Shown: positions 32,166 to 43,133, numbered from the stretch's first letter. The stretch: 64,000 nt of DNA from an uncultured Tenacibaculum sp. (GCF_947499065.1 NZ_CANMMT010000001.1:558001-622000), one strand, 5' to 3'. Program-made: numbers and translations. Notes: generated by a model not told the origin, from the letters alone.

Positions 32166-32642
32166 ATGAAAAAGAAAATCCTACTTGGTATAACACTATT
32201 AAGTCTTTTATCATGTTATAAAACTAATAACAAAAATTATCTAGAATCCAGAAAAGATATATTGCTAGAAATTCAGCCTTTTGAAACTAACAAGAATGAA
32301 TTCGATTATAAAAATCAAAATAATACAATCGAATACCACATTTTCGTAGGAAAACTAAAATCTAATATTGTCAATAGATATAAACATTTAAATCAAGATA
32401 GTACTTATATTCAACTAAATGATAAAATTACAGGTACTAAAGAACTTAAATATTTTATTAGTTGTTACCATTGTAACATTTCAGAGTACAATGTTTTAAT
32501 ACATATCGATAAAAAAACTTTAAAAGAATACTTAATAAAAATTGAAAAAGAGATTGTAAAATGTGGAATAAAAAAGAATCACATATATTATTTCCATGAA
32601 AATAAAAAAACAAAGAGTTTTGGATATAACAACAACTATTGA
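32166..32642 (+). CDS. Small lipoprotein, unknown function
   Basis: 158 residues from ATG 32166. The signal MKKKILLGITLLSLLSC has a lipobox Cys at 17. A TTG at 32064 would add an unlikely second hydrophobic stretch in front of the signal. The mature part is Lys/Asn rich, with LKYFISCYHCNISEYNVLIHI (CxxC within a strand) and FHENKKTKSFGY near the end. No family recognised. Confidence 0.55.
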   Translation: MKKKILLGITLLSLLSCYKTNNKNYLESRKDILLEIQPFETNKNEFDYKNQNNTIEYHIFVGKLKSNIVNRYKHLNQDSTYIQLNDKITGTKELKYFISCYHCNISEYNVLIHIDKKTLKEYLIKIEKEIVKCGIKKNHIYYFHENKKTKSFGYNNNY

Positions 32643-32721
32643 AATAGTTAACAATTCACGTATATAAAAATAAAAAACTAATAACAAAACCTCCACACAA
32701 GCCCAAAAAACAAAAAATACA

Positions 32722-32751
32722 ACCGTTTATTACATAAAACCTACCGTTTGT
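32722..32751 (+). promoter_or_regulatory. LytTR-type operator pair (site 3)
   Basis: ACCGTTTAT (32722-32730), 12-base spacer, ACCGTTTGT (32743-32751), 106 bases upstream of the next ATG. Unlike sites 1 and 2 this one is not part of a duplicated block, so the conserved 9-12-9 geometry here is independent support for a real operator. Confidence 0.6.
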
Positions 32752-32857
32752 TCATTAGTCTTAGTAAAAAGCAAATAATACAGCTAAATTATAAGCTGTA
32801 TTTACTACAAGTAAATCAAAATACAGTGTATAAGACTTACTTTAAAAACCTTCAAAA

Positions 32858-33541
32858 ATGAACAAACAATATAAAACAGAAAATGCTAAAAATGTAATAA
32901 ATCTGCAAAAGCTAATAGAATCCATAAGTTTATACACTAACTACAATCCACCACTAGAAAATCTTACAATAAAAAACCTAAACCTATTATATACAAAAGC
33001 ACAAAATGTATTAAAAGAAGTAGAAGAAAAACGAAGTGCAAACAAAAACGCTATATCAATCCGACAAGAAAAACATAACATTCTAAAAAAAACCTCAACA
33101 AGAATAATTAACCAATTAGAAATCTTAGAGCTCACAGAAGATGTACTAGCAGAAGCAAAACATTTAAACAGGCTTATACAAGGAGAAACAAAGAAAACAA
33201 TATTATCCTCACATCGTTCCTACACCCAATTAGCAGACAATTTTGCTAAACTTATACATCTCTTAACATCCATATCCACCTACAACCCAAACTTAACAGA
33301 GCTAAAACTAGAAACCTTAAAAGATTTACATATTTCATTGGTAGAAAGCACTAAAAAGGTAAATCAAACAGAAACAGCATTTAGTACTAAACTGATAGAA
33401 AGAAATGCAGTGCTTTATAAAAACGGAACAAGCTTATATTCAACAGCACAAAACGTAAAAAAATATGTCAAAAATATTTATGGAGCAACATCACCAGAAT
33501 ACCAAAACATTACTAAAATTAGATTCATAGCAAACCTATAA
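32858..33541 (+). CDS. Helical coiled-coil protein, unknown function
   Basis: 227 residues, almost all helix, with no signal peptide. It appears to contain two related halves: LQKLIESISLYTNYNPPLENLTIKNLNLLYTKAQNVL and FAKLIHLLTSISTYNPNLTELKLETLKDLHISLVEST. Each has the order L-I-x-x-I/L...Y-N-P-x-L-x-x-L...L-x-x-L. This suggests an internal duplication giving a four-helix or longer bundle. It is the last + strand gene of the accessory region and lies downstream of LytTR-type site 3. Confidence 0.65.
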   Translation: MNKQYKTENAKNVINLQKLIESISLYTNYNPPLENLTIKNLNLLYTKAQNVLKEVEEKRSANKNAISIRQEKHNILKKTSTRIINQLEILELTEDVLAEAKHLNRLIQGETKKTILSSHRSYTQLADNFAKLIHLLTSISTYNPNLTELKLETLKDLHISLVESTKKVNQTETAFSTKLIERNAVLYKNGTSLYSTAQNVKKYVKNIYGATSPEYQNITKIRFIANL

Positions 33542-33574
33542 AACAAGCAATCTAAAACAAAAGAAAAGGAAGAA

Positions 33575-35437
33575 CTACTCCCCTTCCAATTTCATAGAAA
33601 GTTCAAACCAGCGTTCTTCCTTTTCTTCAATACTTTCAATAATATCTTGAAGTTCCTTAGATTTTTCATTAATCTCATCGGCAGAAAACTCAACATTCAT
33701 AAACTTCTCTTCAAGAGCAGCCTTTTTCTTCTGCAATCTATCAATGTCTTTTTCAAGTAAGCCCCATTCGCGTTTCTCATTATAGCTTAAAACACCTTTT
33801 TTAGGAGTTTTAACAGGAGCAACCACTTCTTTCTTTACTTCTTTCTCTTCTTTTGGTTTAGAATCCTCATAAGCTCTAAAATCAGAATAATTACCAGGAA
33901 AGTTGTCAACAGCACCCTCTCCTCTAAACACAAATAAGTTATCAACAATCTTATCCATAAAATAACGGTCGTGAGAAACCACAATCAAGTTACCCGGATA
34001 ATCTAATAAAAAATTCTCTAAAACATTTAGTGTAACCACATCCAAATCGTTCGTAGGCTCATCCAAAATCAAAAAGTTCGGATTCTGAATCAACACCGCA
34101 CATAAGTACAAACGCTTTTGCTCACCACCACTCAATTTCTCAACAAAATCGTGCTGCTTTTTACGGTCAAACAAAAAGCGTTCAAGAAGTTGTCCAGCAG
34201 AAATCTTTCGACCTTTACTCAACGGAATATATTCACCAAATTCCTTAATAACTTCAATAACCTTTTGCCCTTCTTTAATTACAATTCCTTTTTGAGTATA
34301 GTAACCAAACTTAACCGTTTCACCAACAACAACTTTACCACCATCTAACGAAATAGCACCAGTCAACATATTTAAAAAAGAAGACTTACCAGTACCATTT
34401 TTACCAATAACACCAATACGCTCACCACGTTTAAATACATAGTCAAAACCATCTAAGATAACTTTATCACCAAACGATTTTTTCATCTTATGAAGCTCTA
34501 CTATTTTACTCCCTAAACGCTCCATGTTAATCTCTAACTGAACTTCATGCTCAGTTCTACGCTTATGCGCTTTCTTCTTAATCTCAAAAAAGTCATCAAT
34601 ACGAGATTTAGACTTCGTAGTACGAGCTTTTGGCTGACGACGCATCCAATCCAACTCCTTTTTAAATAAACTTTTAGCCTTACTCAAATTGGTAGCTTCC
34701 AAGGCCAAACGTTCTTCTTTGTTTTGTAAATAATACGAGTAATTTCCTTTGTATTTATACAACTGACCATTGTCAAGTTCAATAATTTCATTACACACAC
34801 GCTCTAAAAAGTAACGGTCGTGCGTAACCATAAACAAAGTAATCTTTTCTTTAGCAAAAAAAGCTTCCAACCATTCAATCATTTCTAAATCTAAATGGTT
34901 TGTAGGCTCATCTAAAATAAGTAAATCAGGTTTCTGAATTAAAACAAGAGCCAACGACAAACGTTTCTTCTGACCACCTGAAAGCAAACCAACCTTTTGC
35001 TGTAAATTATCCAGTTTTAACTTCGATAAAATTTGCTTGTACTGCGTTTCAAAATCCCAGGCATTATGTTGCTCCATCAATTCAAAAGCTTCTTGATAAG
35101 CTTCCGTATTATCCGGATTCTCCAAAGCCTTTTCATATTGCTTAATAATATCTAGAACTTTATTATCTGTAGAAGAAATGGTCTCTTCAATAGATAAAGA
35201 AGGATCTAATTTATCATCTTGCGATAAATAAGCAATATCAATACCTTTTCTGCTCACTACCTGTCCTGTATCCGACTCATCAACACCAGCAACAATATTT
35301 AAAATAGAAGTTTTACCACTACCATTTTTCGCAACAAAAGCAATCTTTTGGTCTTTGTTAATTCCAAAAGAAATGTCTTGAAACAATATTTTTTCGCCAT
35401 ATGCTTTCGATATGTTTTCTACAGATAGGTAATTCAT
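33575..35437 (-). CDS. ABC-F family ATPase, Uup-like
   Basis: 620 residues with two nucleotide-binding domains and no membrane part. NBD1 has Walker A AKNGSGKTS, signature LSGGQKKR and Walker B DLLILDEPTNHLD. NBD2 has GKNGTGKSS, LSGGEQKR and FLILDEPTNDLD. The inter-domain linker contains the ABC-F arm (KARTTKSKSRIDDFFEIKK), and the C-terminal 90 residues form the coiled coil typical of Uup (KREWGLLEKDIDRLQKKKAALEEKF). ABC-F proteins act on the ribosome; Uup is also linked to branched-DNA metabolism. This is the first core-like gene after the accessory region, and strand changes here. Confidence 0.9.
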   Translation of the reverse strand: MNYLSVENISKAYGEKILFQDISFGINKDQKIAFVAKNGSGKTSILNIVAGVDESDTGQVVSRKGIDIAYLSQDDKLDPSLSIEETISSTDNKVLDIIKQYEKALENPDNTEAYQEAFELMEQHNAWDFETQYKQILSKLKLDNLQQKVGLLSGGQKKRLSLALVLIQKPDLLILDEPTNHLDLEMIEWLEAFFAKEKITLFMVTHDRYFLERVCNEIIELDNGQLYKYKGNYSYYLQNKEERLALEATNLSKAKSLFKKELDWMRRQPKARTTKSKSRIDDFFEIKKKAHKRRTEHEVQLEINMERLGSKIVELHKMKKSFGDKVILDGFDYVFKRGERIGVIGKNGTGKSSFLNMLTGAISLDGGKVVVGETVKFGYYTQKGIVIKEGQKVIEVIKEFGEYIPLSKGRKISAGQLLERFLFDRKKQHDFVEKLSGGEQKRLYLCAVLIQNPNFLILDEPTNDLDVVTLNVLENFLLDYPGNLIVVSHDRYFMDKIVDNLFVFRGEGAVDNFPGNYSDFRAYEDSKPKEEKEVKKEVVAPVKTPKKGVLSYNEKREWGLLEKDIDRLQKKKAALEEKFMNVEFSADEINEKSKELQDIIESIEEKEERWFELSMKLEGE

Positions 35438-35462
35438 TTGCTAAAATTTATGCAAAGAAACA

Positions 35463-35488
35463 AAAACCCAAGCAAAAGCTTGGGTTTT
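35463..35488 (-). terminator. Hairpin terminator after the M4 protease gene
   Basis: AAAACCCAAGC, loop AAAA, GCTTGGGTTTT: an 11-bp stem ending in T-rich DNA. Read on the - strand it follows the M4 gene stop (35513) and precedes the ABC-F gene. Confidence 0.8.
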
Positions 35489-35512
35489 CTATCAGATAAT
35501 AAGTACAACTTA

Positions 35513-38500
35513 TTATTTCTTCATCAATTTAGATTTAAACGATTTTTCACCGTTAGAAACTTCAATAAAATACATACCAGAATTCAAACTAGAAATGTTA
35601 ATACGAGGAGAATTCAAATCACCAAACAACACAACTTTTCCTATCGAATTTACAATTCTATAATGCATCATTTTACCAGTATCAGGAAGTTTAACTTGGA
35701 TTTCATCAGTTCCAGGGTTAGGATACACCAACATTTTAGAAATAGCATCATCTTGAGGAGTACCATCTAAACCAACAATAAAGCCACCAGAACCAATCTT
35801 AATAGAATAGTCTTCAACTTCACCGCTAGAAAAAGAACCACAAGGGTTAGGCTCTCTATTATGACGCATAGCAACACGCATTCTCGTTTTACCAGATTTA
35901 GCCGAATGAGGAATAGAGAAACTAGTAGAACGATTACCTTGCTGACTAGAAGCATTCGTCATAATACGCTCGTTATTATCAAAAGAACCATTTTGATTAA
36001 AGTCAATCCAAACAGCAAAAAACATGGTAGGTCTGTTATTACTACTAGCATAGCCAGCACTTACCGTAATTAAAGAACTACCACCTTTACCAAGATTTCC
36101 AACCTTGTTTGTAAAGTTAGCATAACCACCATTAGAACCAGAAGATTTAGACATACCACCAACAGCAACATAATCAATCCAAGCAGTGCTCGTGCTATTA
36201 CCTTGAGCAGCACAATAGGTCGGACCATTATCCACTGTTTTAAACGTAACAGTAGCAGTAGCAGAAATGTTACCAGCCGCATCTTTAGCCTTTACAGAAT
36301 AGGTATATGAAGTACCCGCAGATAAGCTAGACAAAGCAAAAGAAGTATTTGTGGTAGAACTTACTAAAGTAGCACCTCTAAAAATATCATAACCAACAAC
36401 ACCAACATTATCAATAGAAGGGTTCCAATTTAAGGTAGCTTTCGTTTTAGTAATACCAGAAGCTGTTAAGTTTCCAGGTTTAGAAGGAGCTTCCGTATCA
36501 GCTAAAGTAGAAAAAGAAACATCAGTCTTAGTAGAAACATTACCAACAGCATCTCTAGCACTTACAGAATACGTATAAGAAGAATCCATAGTTAAACCAC
36601 TAAGGTCAATAGAAGTATTGGTAACAGAACTCACCAAGTCAGTACCTAAATAAACATCATAACCAACAACACCAACATTATCCGTAGAAGCATCCCAACT
36701 TAAAGTAGCAGAAGACATGGTAATATTAGAAGCAACAACATTTAAAGGAACACTAGGAGCTTCCGTATCGTTTAAGGTCATAAACGTAAGTTCAACAGCA
36801 GTAGAAGAATTACCAGCCGCATCTTTAGCACTTACAGAATAGGTATACGAAGAATTCATATTCAAACCACTAACAGCAATAGAAGTATTAGCCGTAGATT
36901 CAACCAAAGTAGTACCTTGGTAAACATCATAGCCAACAACACCAACATTATCAGTAGCAGCATCCCAACTTAAAGTAGCAGACGACAACGTAACGTCGCT
37001 AGCCATAAAGTTTGTAGGAACCGTAGGCGCTTCCGTATCAGCAGCCATAGCAGTAATTACTACTGTATAATCCTCAACTTCTCCGTACGAAAATAACTTT
37101 TCACAAGCAGTAGGCGTAGCATTATATTTCATAACAACACGCATACGAGTAGCACCTAAAGAAGCGTCTGTAGGAACGGTAAACGTACCACTAACGGGAG
37201 TTTCATTCGATTTATCTTTAAGCCAAACATTTTCGCCAGGATCGGAAAAATCACCATCTTTATTATAGTCAATCCAAACACCATAACCTTCCTCATAAGC
37301 AGTAGCACGCCACACAGGAGTAACTGTAATAGTTTGAGAACTACCTCTAGCTAAATCGGTAGAAAGGTCTGTATGATCTGTATAACCACTACCTTTAGGA
37401 GTTGTATTATCAATACTACCAATTTGAACTCTACCAATATATTCATCGTCAACATTATTTCCTTCAGAAATACAGTAACGCAATGGAGGAGTACCCGTAG
37501 TAGTAACAGAAAGCGTAGCAAGTTTACCACTACCACCGTCTGTACAATTTGCTTTAATAGAACAAACATAAACAGTACCAGGATCTAAATTAGGTACTGC
37601 CAAAGAAGTACCCGTAACCGTAAATTCACCAGGGTTTGTAACACCATCAATAGTACCTTTAATGTCAATTGTATAAGACAAAGCACTAGGAACGGCATTC
37701 CATGATAAAGAAAAAGCAGCGTCATTAATACTAGAAGCTATAAAGTTATCAGGAGCATCTAAGAAACAAAGTTCTCCAACTCCTACAGCATACCAAGCAT
37801 TAATAACTGAAATAACCTCAGCACTATCTTCACCATACAAATCAGAAGCAGCAATAATAGCACCTTCTCTAGCATCGGCAAAAGTAGAGTTCGCCGATAA
37901 GTAATTTGCTTCCAAACGGTACGAAATCTTAGCAGCCTTCGTCATACCAATACCAGCAACATTAAAATTATTACCAATATCGTTTGTACCAGAACCACCA
38001 ACCGTAAGCAAGTAGAACCAATAATTTAAAACACCAGAATTGGTATGCACACCACAATAATCATTAAATTGACTAGGGAAAGCACAATTAGGATCTTTCC
38101 AATATGCACCACCATGAGTATCAGGTTGACCTCTCTCGTTAGGATTACTCATAGAGCGTAAAGCAACGGCGCCAACACGTCTATCAATTTCATCACCAAT
38201 TAACCAAACAGAAGCATCAGGAGCCATATCGTTACCATTACCTTTAGCAAAGTGCTCAACAGCAGCACCCCAAATATCAGAAAAACCTTCATTCAAGGCA
38301 CCAGATTCACGTTGGTAAGCTAAATCAGCAGTGTTCGTACATATCGCATGCCCAATTTCATGAGCAGCAACATCAATAGAAGTCAAAGCATCAAAACGAC
38401 CATTTCCTTCTGCTCCATTAGAAGAACCGTCACCGTATGACATAACCGATCCATTCCAAAAAGCATTGTCATAATTAGTTTTTACATGAACATAACTACG

Positions 38501-39529
38501 AATAGAAGCTCCGTTATCGTCAAAACTATTTCTATTATGCTCCGCCTGAAAATAATCATAGGTCATCATAGCACCCCAATGCGCATCTAAAGCAGCATTG
38601 TCTTTATTAGCACTATGTTCGGCAGTAGTCCAATTATTATCGTTATCCTCAAATTCATCGTAATTACTTACGTAAGGATATCCAATATTGGTTTGATGCT
38701 TAGCATCTCTAGTATATACCTTTCTCGATTCATCATTCAAAGTATATACATCACCATCTTTTCTGGTATCAATAGTTCTGGTACCACTATAACGAGTTTG
38801 AGCAGACCCAGCAACAAATAACGCTTTTAAAGTTTCTTCAGCATTTACACTATGTGAAGCAGACTTTACATGTTCATCAACATGACCAAAGTTATCAGCA
38901 TGCTTAATAATAGCATTGTAAAATAAAGCTTCACCAGTATGAGCATCGATATATAAATATCCACGACTCATAGGTTTAGCAGCAAAAATGTCAAACTTAT
39001 ATGCTAATTTAGGAGCATCAGTTCTCAATACTTCTCTAGGTAAAATAACCAATTCACCTTCTGGTTTTTGGTAATTATCCATTTCTTTAGCAGCTTTTGG
39101 ATACTCCCAAAGGTATTTTTCAGCGCCAGTATGATCCAACGCTTTTTGAAAGGCCTGTTGGTTCGATAATTTAGGAATCACATTTACTTTTCCTACATCA
39201 TAAAACTGACCATTCATACTTGTTAATCTGCCGTTTTTTGCATGCGCAGAATAGGTGGCAAATTCGACTTTAAGCCCCTTAAATTTTTGTTGAAATTTCT
39301 TGTGAGTAAAACCGAGGTCATCACGTTTCTCCTTAATTTTTTCCAAACCATCGTTGGAGGAGAGTTGAAGTTTTTTTCGAAGAATTTCGGGGGCTTTTTC
39401 TAAAGATGATTTAGAAGATTCAACCATCTTGATTCGCTTTAGACTTCTACTTTCTTGTGCTGTGGTTGTTAAGAAACCAGCGAGCATGAAAGATGCTAAA
39501 AACACATTTTTAATACAATTGTGTTTCAT
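35513..39529 (-). CDS. Secreted M4 (thermolysin-like) metalloprotease with GEVED/FN3 modules, T9SS cargo
   Basis: 1,338 residues. Signal peptide (1-24), FTP-type propeptide (about 60-200), then the M4 catalytic domain (about 245-590): HEIGH at 390-394 with the second Zn ligand in NEGFSD (Glu 414) and GVHTNSGV carrying the catalytic His near 495. An FN3 (about 595-690) and a GEVED domain (about 690-830, [10 protein letters not shown]) follow, then three near-identical FN3 domains (835-1115; VGVVGYDVY repeats), a second GEVED (about 1118-1255) and a type A T9SS sorting domain (YPNPGTDEIQV...SSLNSGMYFIEV...KLMKK). It is exported and cell-surface attached or released by T9SS. Confidence 0.92.
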   Translation of the reverse strand: MKHNCIKNVFLASFMLAGFLTTTAQESRSLKRIKMVESSKSSLEKAPEILRKKLQLSSNDGLEKIKEKRDDLGFTHKKFQQKFKGLKVEFATYSAHAKNGRLTSMNGQFYDVGKVNVIPKLSNQQAFQKALDHTGAEKYLWEYPKAAKEMDNYQKPEGELVILPREVLRTDAPKLAYKFDIFAAKPMSRGYLYIDAHTGEALFYNAIIKHADNFGHVDEHVKSASHSVNAEETLKALFVAGSAQTRYSGTRTIDTRKDGDVYTLNDESRKVYTRDAKHQTNIGYPYVSNYDEFEDNDNNWTTAEHSANKDNAALDAHWGAMMTYDYFQAEHNRNSFDDNGASIRSYVHVKTNYDNAFWNGSVMSYGDGSSNGAEGNGRFDALTSIDVAAHEIGHAICTNTADLAYQRESGALNEGFSDIWGAAVEHFAKGNGNDMAPDASVWLIGDEIDRRVGAVALRSMSNPNERGQPDTHGGAYWKDPNCAFPSQFNDYCGVHTNSGVLNYWFYLLTVGGSGTNDIGNNFNVAGIGMTKAAKISYRLEANYLSANSTFADAREGAIIAASDLYGEDSAEVISVINAWYAVGVGELCFLDAPDNFIASSINDAAFSLSWNAVPSALSYTIDIKGTIDGVTNPGEFTVTGTSLAVPNLDPGTVYVCSIKANCTDGGSGKLATLSVTTTGTPPLRYCISEGNNVDDEYIGRVQIGSIDNTTPKGSGYTDHTDLSTDLARGSSQTITVTPVWRATAYEEGYGVWIDYNKDGDFSDPGENVWLKDKSNETPVSGTFTVPTDASLGATRMRVVMKYNATPTACEKLFSYGEVEDYTVVITAMAADTEAPTVPTNFMASDVTLSSATLSWDAATDNVGVVGYDVYQGTTLVESTANTSIAVSGLNMNSSYTYSVSAKDAAGNSSTAVELTFMTLNDTEAPSVPLNVVASNITMSSATLSWDASTDNVGVVGYDVYLGTDLVSSVTNTSIDLSGLTMDSSYTYSVSARDAVGNVSTKTDVSFSTLADTEAPSKPGNLTASGITKTKATLNWNPSIDNVGVVGYDIFRGATLVSSTTNTSFALSSLSAGTSYTYSVKAKDAAGNISATATVTFKTVDNGPTYCAAQGNSTSTAWIDYVAVGGMSKSSGSNGGYANFTNKVGNLGKGGSSLITVSAGYASSNNRPTMFFAVWIDFNQNGSFDNNERIMTNASSQQGNRSTSFSIPHSAKSGKTRMRVAMRHNREPNPCGSFSSGEVEDYSIKIGSGGFIVGLDGTPQDDAISKMLVYPNPGTDEIQVKLPDTGKMMHYRIVNSIGKVVLFGDLNSPRINISSLNSGMYFIEVSNGEKSFKSKLMKK

Positions 39530-39602
39530 TGTTTCGGGGGGTTTTTGTTAATAAAATATGTGACAACTAAAATTTCAACATAAAACTCTAATCCTCACCT
39601 AA

Positions 39603-39630
39603 TAAATGTATTAAAAAAATAAAATTTCAA
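39603..39630 (-). promoter_or_regulatory. Candidate promoter of the M4 protease gene
   Basis: On the - strand, TTG (39628-39630), 17 bases, then TACATTTA (39603-39610), close to the Bacteroidota -33/-7 pattern TTG and TAnnTTTG. It starts 73 bases before the ATG. Just upstream lie three direct repeats of TTTTTCGTTG (39628-39664). Confidence 0.4.
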
Positions 39631-39670
39631 CAACGAAAAACAACGAAAAAACAACGAAAAACAGAACAAA

Positions 39671-39697
39671 AAAACCTGAGCAAATTGCTCAGGTTTT
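39671..39697 (-). terminator. Hairpin terminator after the S8 protease gene
   Basis: AAAACCTGAGCAA, one loop base, TTGCTCAGGTTTT: a 13-bp perfect stem 26 bases after the S8 stop on the - strand. Confidence 0.8.
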
Positions 39698-39722
39698 AAA
39701 TATTCAAATATGTCGTATTTGC

Positions 39723-42700
39723 TTATTTTTTCATCAACTTGGTCTTTAATAATTTTTGACCATCATTAACTTCTAAAATATACATTCCAGTATTTAAATC
39801 AGAAATATTAATGTTAGATGAAGTTAATTTACCTGCTTGTACTACTTTACCTATAGTATTTATAATTCTATAGTTTACAGCATCAGCTTTAGAAGCTATT
39901 TTAACTTGTACATTGTTAATAGCTGGATTAGGATACGCCATTAACTCAGATATATTATTATTTTGAATTTTCTCTCCAGATACATCAGCAAAAATTACAT
40001 TCAAACTAGAAGATGAAGAAGCAGTAATGTTTACAGTATAATCTTCAACCTCACCGTCTCCTAAGTTAGCCTCACAAGCAGTTGGTGCAGAGTTATACTT
40101 CATAGATACACGCATTCTTGTTTGACCTAATTTTGCACTTGCAGGAATTGTAATGTTAGCTGTTCTGTTTCCAGAGCTAGTAGAGTTACCAGAAGTAACT
40201 TGTTCTCCACTATCAGAGAAATCACCATCACCATTATAGTCAATCCAAATTACAAAGTACTCGTTATAAGCAGTACTTCTAAATCCAGCACTTACAACTA
40301 ATTGGTTAGTACTTCCTCGAGATACGTTAGCTATTTTAGTAGAAGTAAAGTCTCCATATCCTCCATTAGCACCAGTTGAATTTGTCATTCCTCCGAATGA
40401 TACATAATCAATCCACTCATAAGTAACACGAGTTCCTTTAGAAGCACAGTAAGAAACAGCATTTGATAACGTAGTTACATTTACTACATTACTTGAAGCT
40501 GACTCATTTCCTGCAGCATCCTTAGCTTTTACAGAGAATGTATAAGCAGTAGCAGCTGTTAATCCTGTTACATTATAAGTAGTAGCAGAAGTAGTTGATC
40601 CAATTTTGGTAGAACCTCTAAATACATCATATCCAGTTACACCTACATTATCTGTAGAAGCAGACCAGTTTAAAGTTAACGTAGTTTGAGTTACACTAGC
40701 AGCAGCTAAACTACTTGGTGCACTTGGTGCAGTAGTATCTGCAGAACCTGCTTGTACGTTTACTGTATAATCTTCAACCTCTCCGTCAAAATTAGTCCCA
40801 CAAGATGTTGGATTAGCATTGTAACGAGCAGAAACTCTCATACGAGTAGCTCCTACTACAGCATTCGCAGGAACAGCTACAGCTTTAGTTGGTAACGCTC
40901 CATTAGATACATTACTTACATTTCCTAAATCAATTGTTTCACCAGCATCTGAGAAATCACCATCACGGTTCCAGTCAATCCATGCAATTGCATCAACTCT
41001 ATAATTACCGTCTGTGTTTACATTTACAGTAAGGTTTACATTAGACGATTGAGATACTGTAGTACTCATGCTTGTAAAGTCCTCATAACCTTTATCTTTA
41101 GCAGTACCATCTGCATTGTCAATAGAACCAAAACGAACTCTAGTTACACCTGTAGCATACGAAGTATTACCACTAGAAGCACAATAGTTAATTTGAACAG
41201 CAGTAGTTGTAAAGTTTACTGAAGAACTATAGTTAGAATTTCCTGAAGAACACTTAGAACGAACTTGTACTTCATATTGAGTAGAAGCCGATAAACCACT
41301 TAAAGTAGTAGAAGTACCAGTAACAGCGTTAGTAGTCCAAGAAGAAGTACCTACTTGACGGTAACGTACATCGTAAGAAGCACCAGCAACAGCAGTCCAA
41401 GAAACTGAAGCTCCAGAAGCAGTTACAGAACCAGTAGAAACACCTGTTGGTACTGTAGCGTTACATACTACAGGAGTACCAGTAATTCCAGTTACAATTA
41501 AAGAATAGTTTTGGCTACCACCAGTTAAAGAACCTTTATGAGTAACTGTTATAGTATATGTTCCAGAAGCATTAGCAACATCAACTCTTTCATAAGGATC
41601 AACATTGTTATCTCTCTTAGCAGAAGTAGTAGGACCTGTTAACTCATATGGTAAATGAGTAGTTCCTCCTTTAGATACTCTAATATCTAAGTCGTTTACT
41701 AATACAGGAGTTGTAGAGTTTACAGTAGTATTAGCAGTACCAGGTCTATCAGTCCAAGAAATAGATGCTAATAATGGACTAGTACCATCAGAATCAACTG
41801 TAATTGTGTAAGTTTGACCTGAAGTTAATGTTAACTCCTCAATTTTAGCTTGATTCCCTTTTTTAGTAATCGTTTCAGCAGCTCTCTTAGTGTTTAATAA
41901 TCCCCATCCAAAAACGGCATCAGGACCAGAAGCACCAGCGTCATCAGCAGTATGTAAAGCTAAACCTTTTAAAGTTGCTGCTTTCATTAAGCTTCCGCTG
42001 TTTAAGTTTTTATAATGTTGTTGTAATAATAATAACGATCCAGTTACGTTAGGCGAAGCCATAGAAGTACCTGTGATAGATTGATAAGCAGTATCACTAC
42101 TTTCATAAGTAGAATATACACCCGTACCGTTACCTGTAATATCTGGCTTAATACGCATATCATCCGTTGGTCCCTCACTACTAGAACTATTTATAGAAAC
42201 AGAAACTAAGTTACCATTAGAACTAACATTTGCATCTTGAGCATTTGCAACAACTAAATTGTTCTTAGAAGTAGAGTGCCCTGTTAACTTATCCCATCCA
42301 GAACCTCCAGTAGGATTATTATTTGCAGTGTTATCATTACCATCATTACCAGCAGCCACAACCATTAAATAGTTAGGAGCGTTAAACATAATTTCATCCC
42401 ATGCACGAGATTCAGTAATATAACCTCCAAAATAATGTTGAGGTAATAAAACCGCTCCTGTGTTTGGGTTTCTAACTCTAAATCCATAAGAGTGATTAGA
42501 TAAAATCATACCATTTGAAGCTGCAGTAGTAGCTTCAGATTTATCACTATTCCAATCATTACCTCTTACTTTAGAGTGTGGAGCCATTCCTTTTGCATTA
42601 GCAACAACACCAGAAGCCATAATAGTTCCTGTTACGTGAGCTGCGTGAAAGTTTAATGAAGAACTTCCATCGTTTACAGAATATCTGTTATTTCCTCCTG

Positions 42701-43133
42701 CACCATCATACTCTTGATGTGAGGCTCTCGCAATACCACCATCCCATACGTAGGCTGTCATTCCTTGACCCATTAAGTTTAAACCTAATGAACCACCAGA
42801 ATTTAAGTGATTTGTTCTTGTTGATTTTGCAGCATCAACGTTAAATGTAGTGTAATAAATAGGTTTTCCATTTACTACGCGTTGTAAAGACATTAAACTA
42901 CCATCAGCAGCTTCGATAGTAGTTTTCCAACCTTTTTGTTTTGCAATTCTTAAGGCTTGTTTTCTTTCAGAATCTTCTTTAGTTTTTAAAGATTTTTGAA
43001 TTGTTTGAAGTTTTCCTAAGTCATATTGACTTCTAATTTTTTCAACATCCCGCTTGGTTTGAGCTTGCGCTTGGAAACTTAATCCCAAAATAGCACCAGC
43101 CAAAGCAATACTTTTAAAGTACTTCTGTTTCAT
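39723..43133 (-). CDS. Secreted S8 (subtilisin-like) serine protease with FN3/GEVED modules, T9SS cargo
   Basis: 1,136 residues. Signal peptide (1-24), short propeptide, S8 domain with the triad Asp 131 (AYVWDGG), His 166 (FHAAHVTGT) and Ser 357 (TGTSMASPN), and the oxyanion region [10 protein letters not shown]-domain-like region follows (about 425-550, [11 protein letters not shown]), then FN3 (about 558-645), GEVED (about 650-790), FN3 (about 798-885), GEVED (about 890-1030) and a type A T9SS sorting domain ([11 protein letters not shown]...[11 protein letters not shown]). It is probably an extracellular protein-degrading enzyme. Both ends carry transcription signals of its own. Confidence 0.92.
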   Translation of the reverse strand: MKQKYFKSIALAGAILGLSFQAQAQTKRDVEKIRSQYDLGKLQTIQKSLKTKEDSERKQALRIAKQKGWKTTIEAADGSLMSLQRVVNGKPIYYTTFNVDAAKSTRTNHLNSGGSLGLNLMGQGMTAYVWDGGIARASHQEYDGAGGNNRYSVNDGSSSLNFHAAHVTGTIMASGVVANAKGMAPHSKVRGNDWNSDKSEATTAASNGMILSNHSYGFRVRNPNTGAVLLPQHYFGGYITESRAWDEIMFNAPNYLMVVAAGNDGNDNTANNNPTGGSGWDKLTGHSTSKNNLVVANAQDANVSSNGNLVSVSINSSSSEGPTDDMRIKPDITGNGTGVYSTYESSDTAYQSITGTSMASPNVTGSLLLLQQHYKNLNSGSLMKAATLKGLALHTADDAGASGPDAVFGWGLLNTKRAAETITKKGNQAKIEELTLTSGQTYTITVDSDGTSPLLASISWTDRPGTANTTVNSTTPVLVNDLDIRVSKGGTTHLPYELTGPTTSAKRDNNVDPYERVDVANASGTYTITVTHKGSLTGGSQNYSLIVTGITGTPVVCNATVPTGVSTGSVTASGASVSWTAVAGASYDVRYRQVGTSSWTTNAVTGTSTTLSGLSASTQYEVQVRSKCSSGNSNYSSSVNFTTTAVQINYCASSGNTSYATGVTRVRFGSIDNADGTAKDKGYEDFTSMSTTVSQSSNVNLTVNVNTDGNYRVDAIAWIDWNRDGDFSDAGETIDLGNVSNVSNGALPTKAVAVPANAVVGATRMRVSARYNANPTSCGTNFDGEVEDYTVNVQAGSADTTAPSAPSSLAAASVTQTTLTLNWSASTDNVGVTGYDVFRGSTKIGSTTSATTYNVTGLTAATAYTFSVKAKDAAGNESASSNVVNVTTLSNAVSYCASKGTRVTYEWIDYVSFGGMTNSTGANGGYGDFTSTKIANVSRGSTNQLVVSAGFRSTAYNEYFVIWIDYNGDGDFSDSGEQVTSGNSTSSGNRTANITIPASAKLGQTRMRVSMKYNSAPTACEANLGDGEVEDYTVNITASSSSSLNVIFADVSGEKIQNNNISELMAYPNPAINNVQVKIASKADAVNYRIINTIGKVVQAGKLTSSNINISDLNTGMYILEVNDGQKLLKTKLMKK

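Noticed and set aside
1..33540. Prophage or conjugative element
   Set aside because: No integrase, capsid, terminase, portal, relaxase or conjugation genes are present; the content is unrelated single genes.
39628..39664. CRISPR-like short repeats
   Set aside because: Ten-base units in direct contact without spacers; no cas genes in the window.
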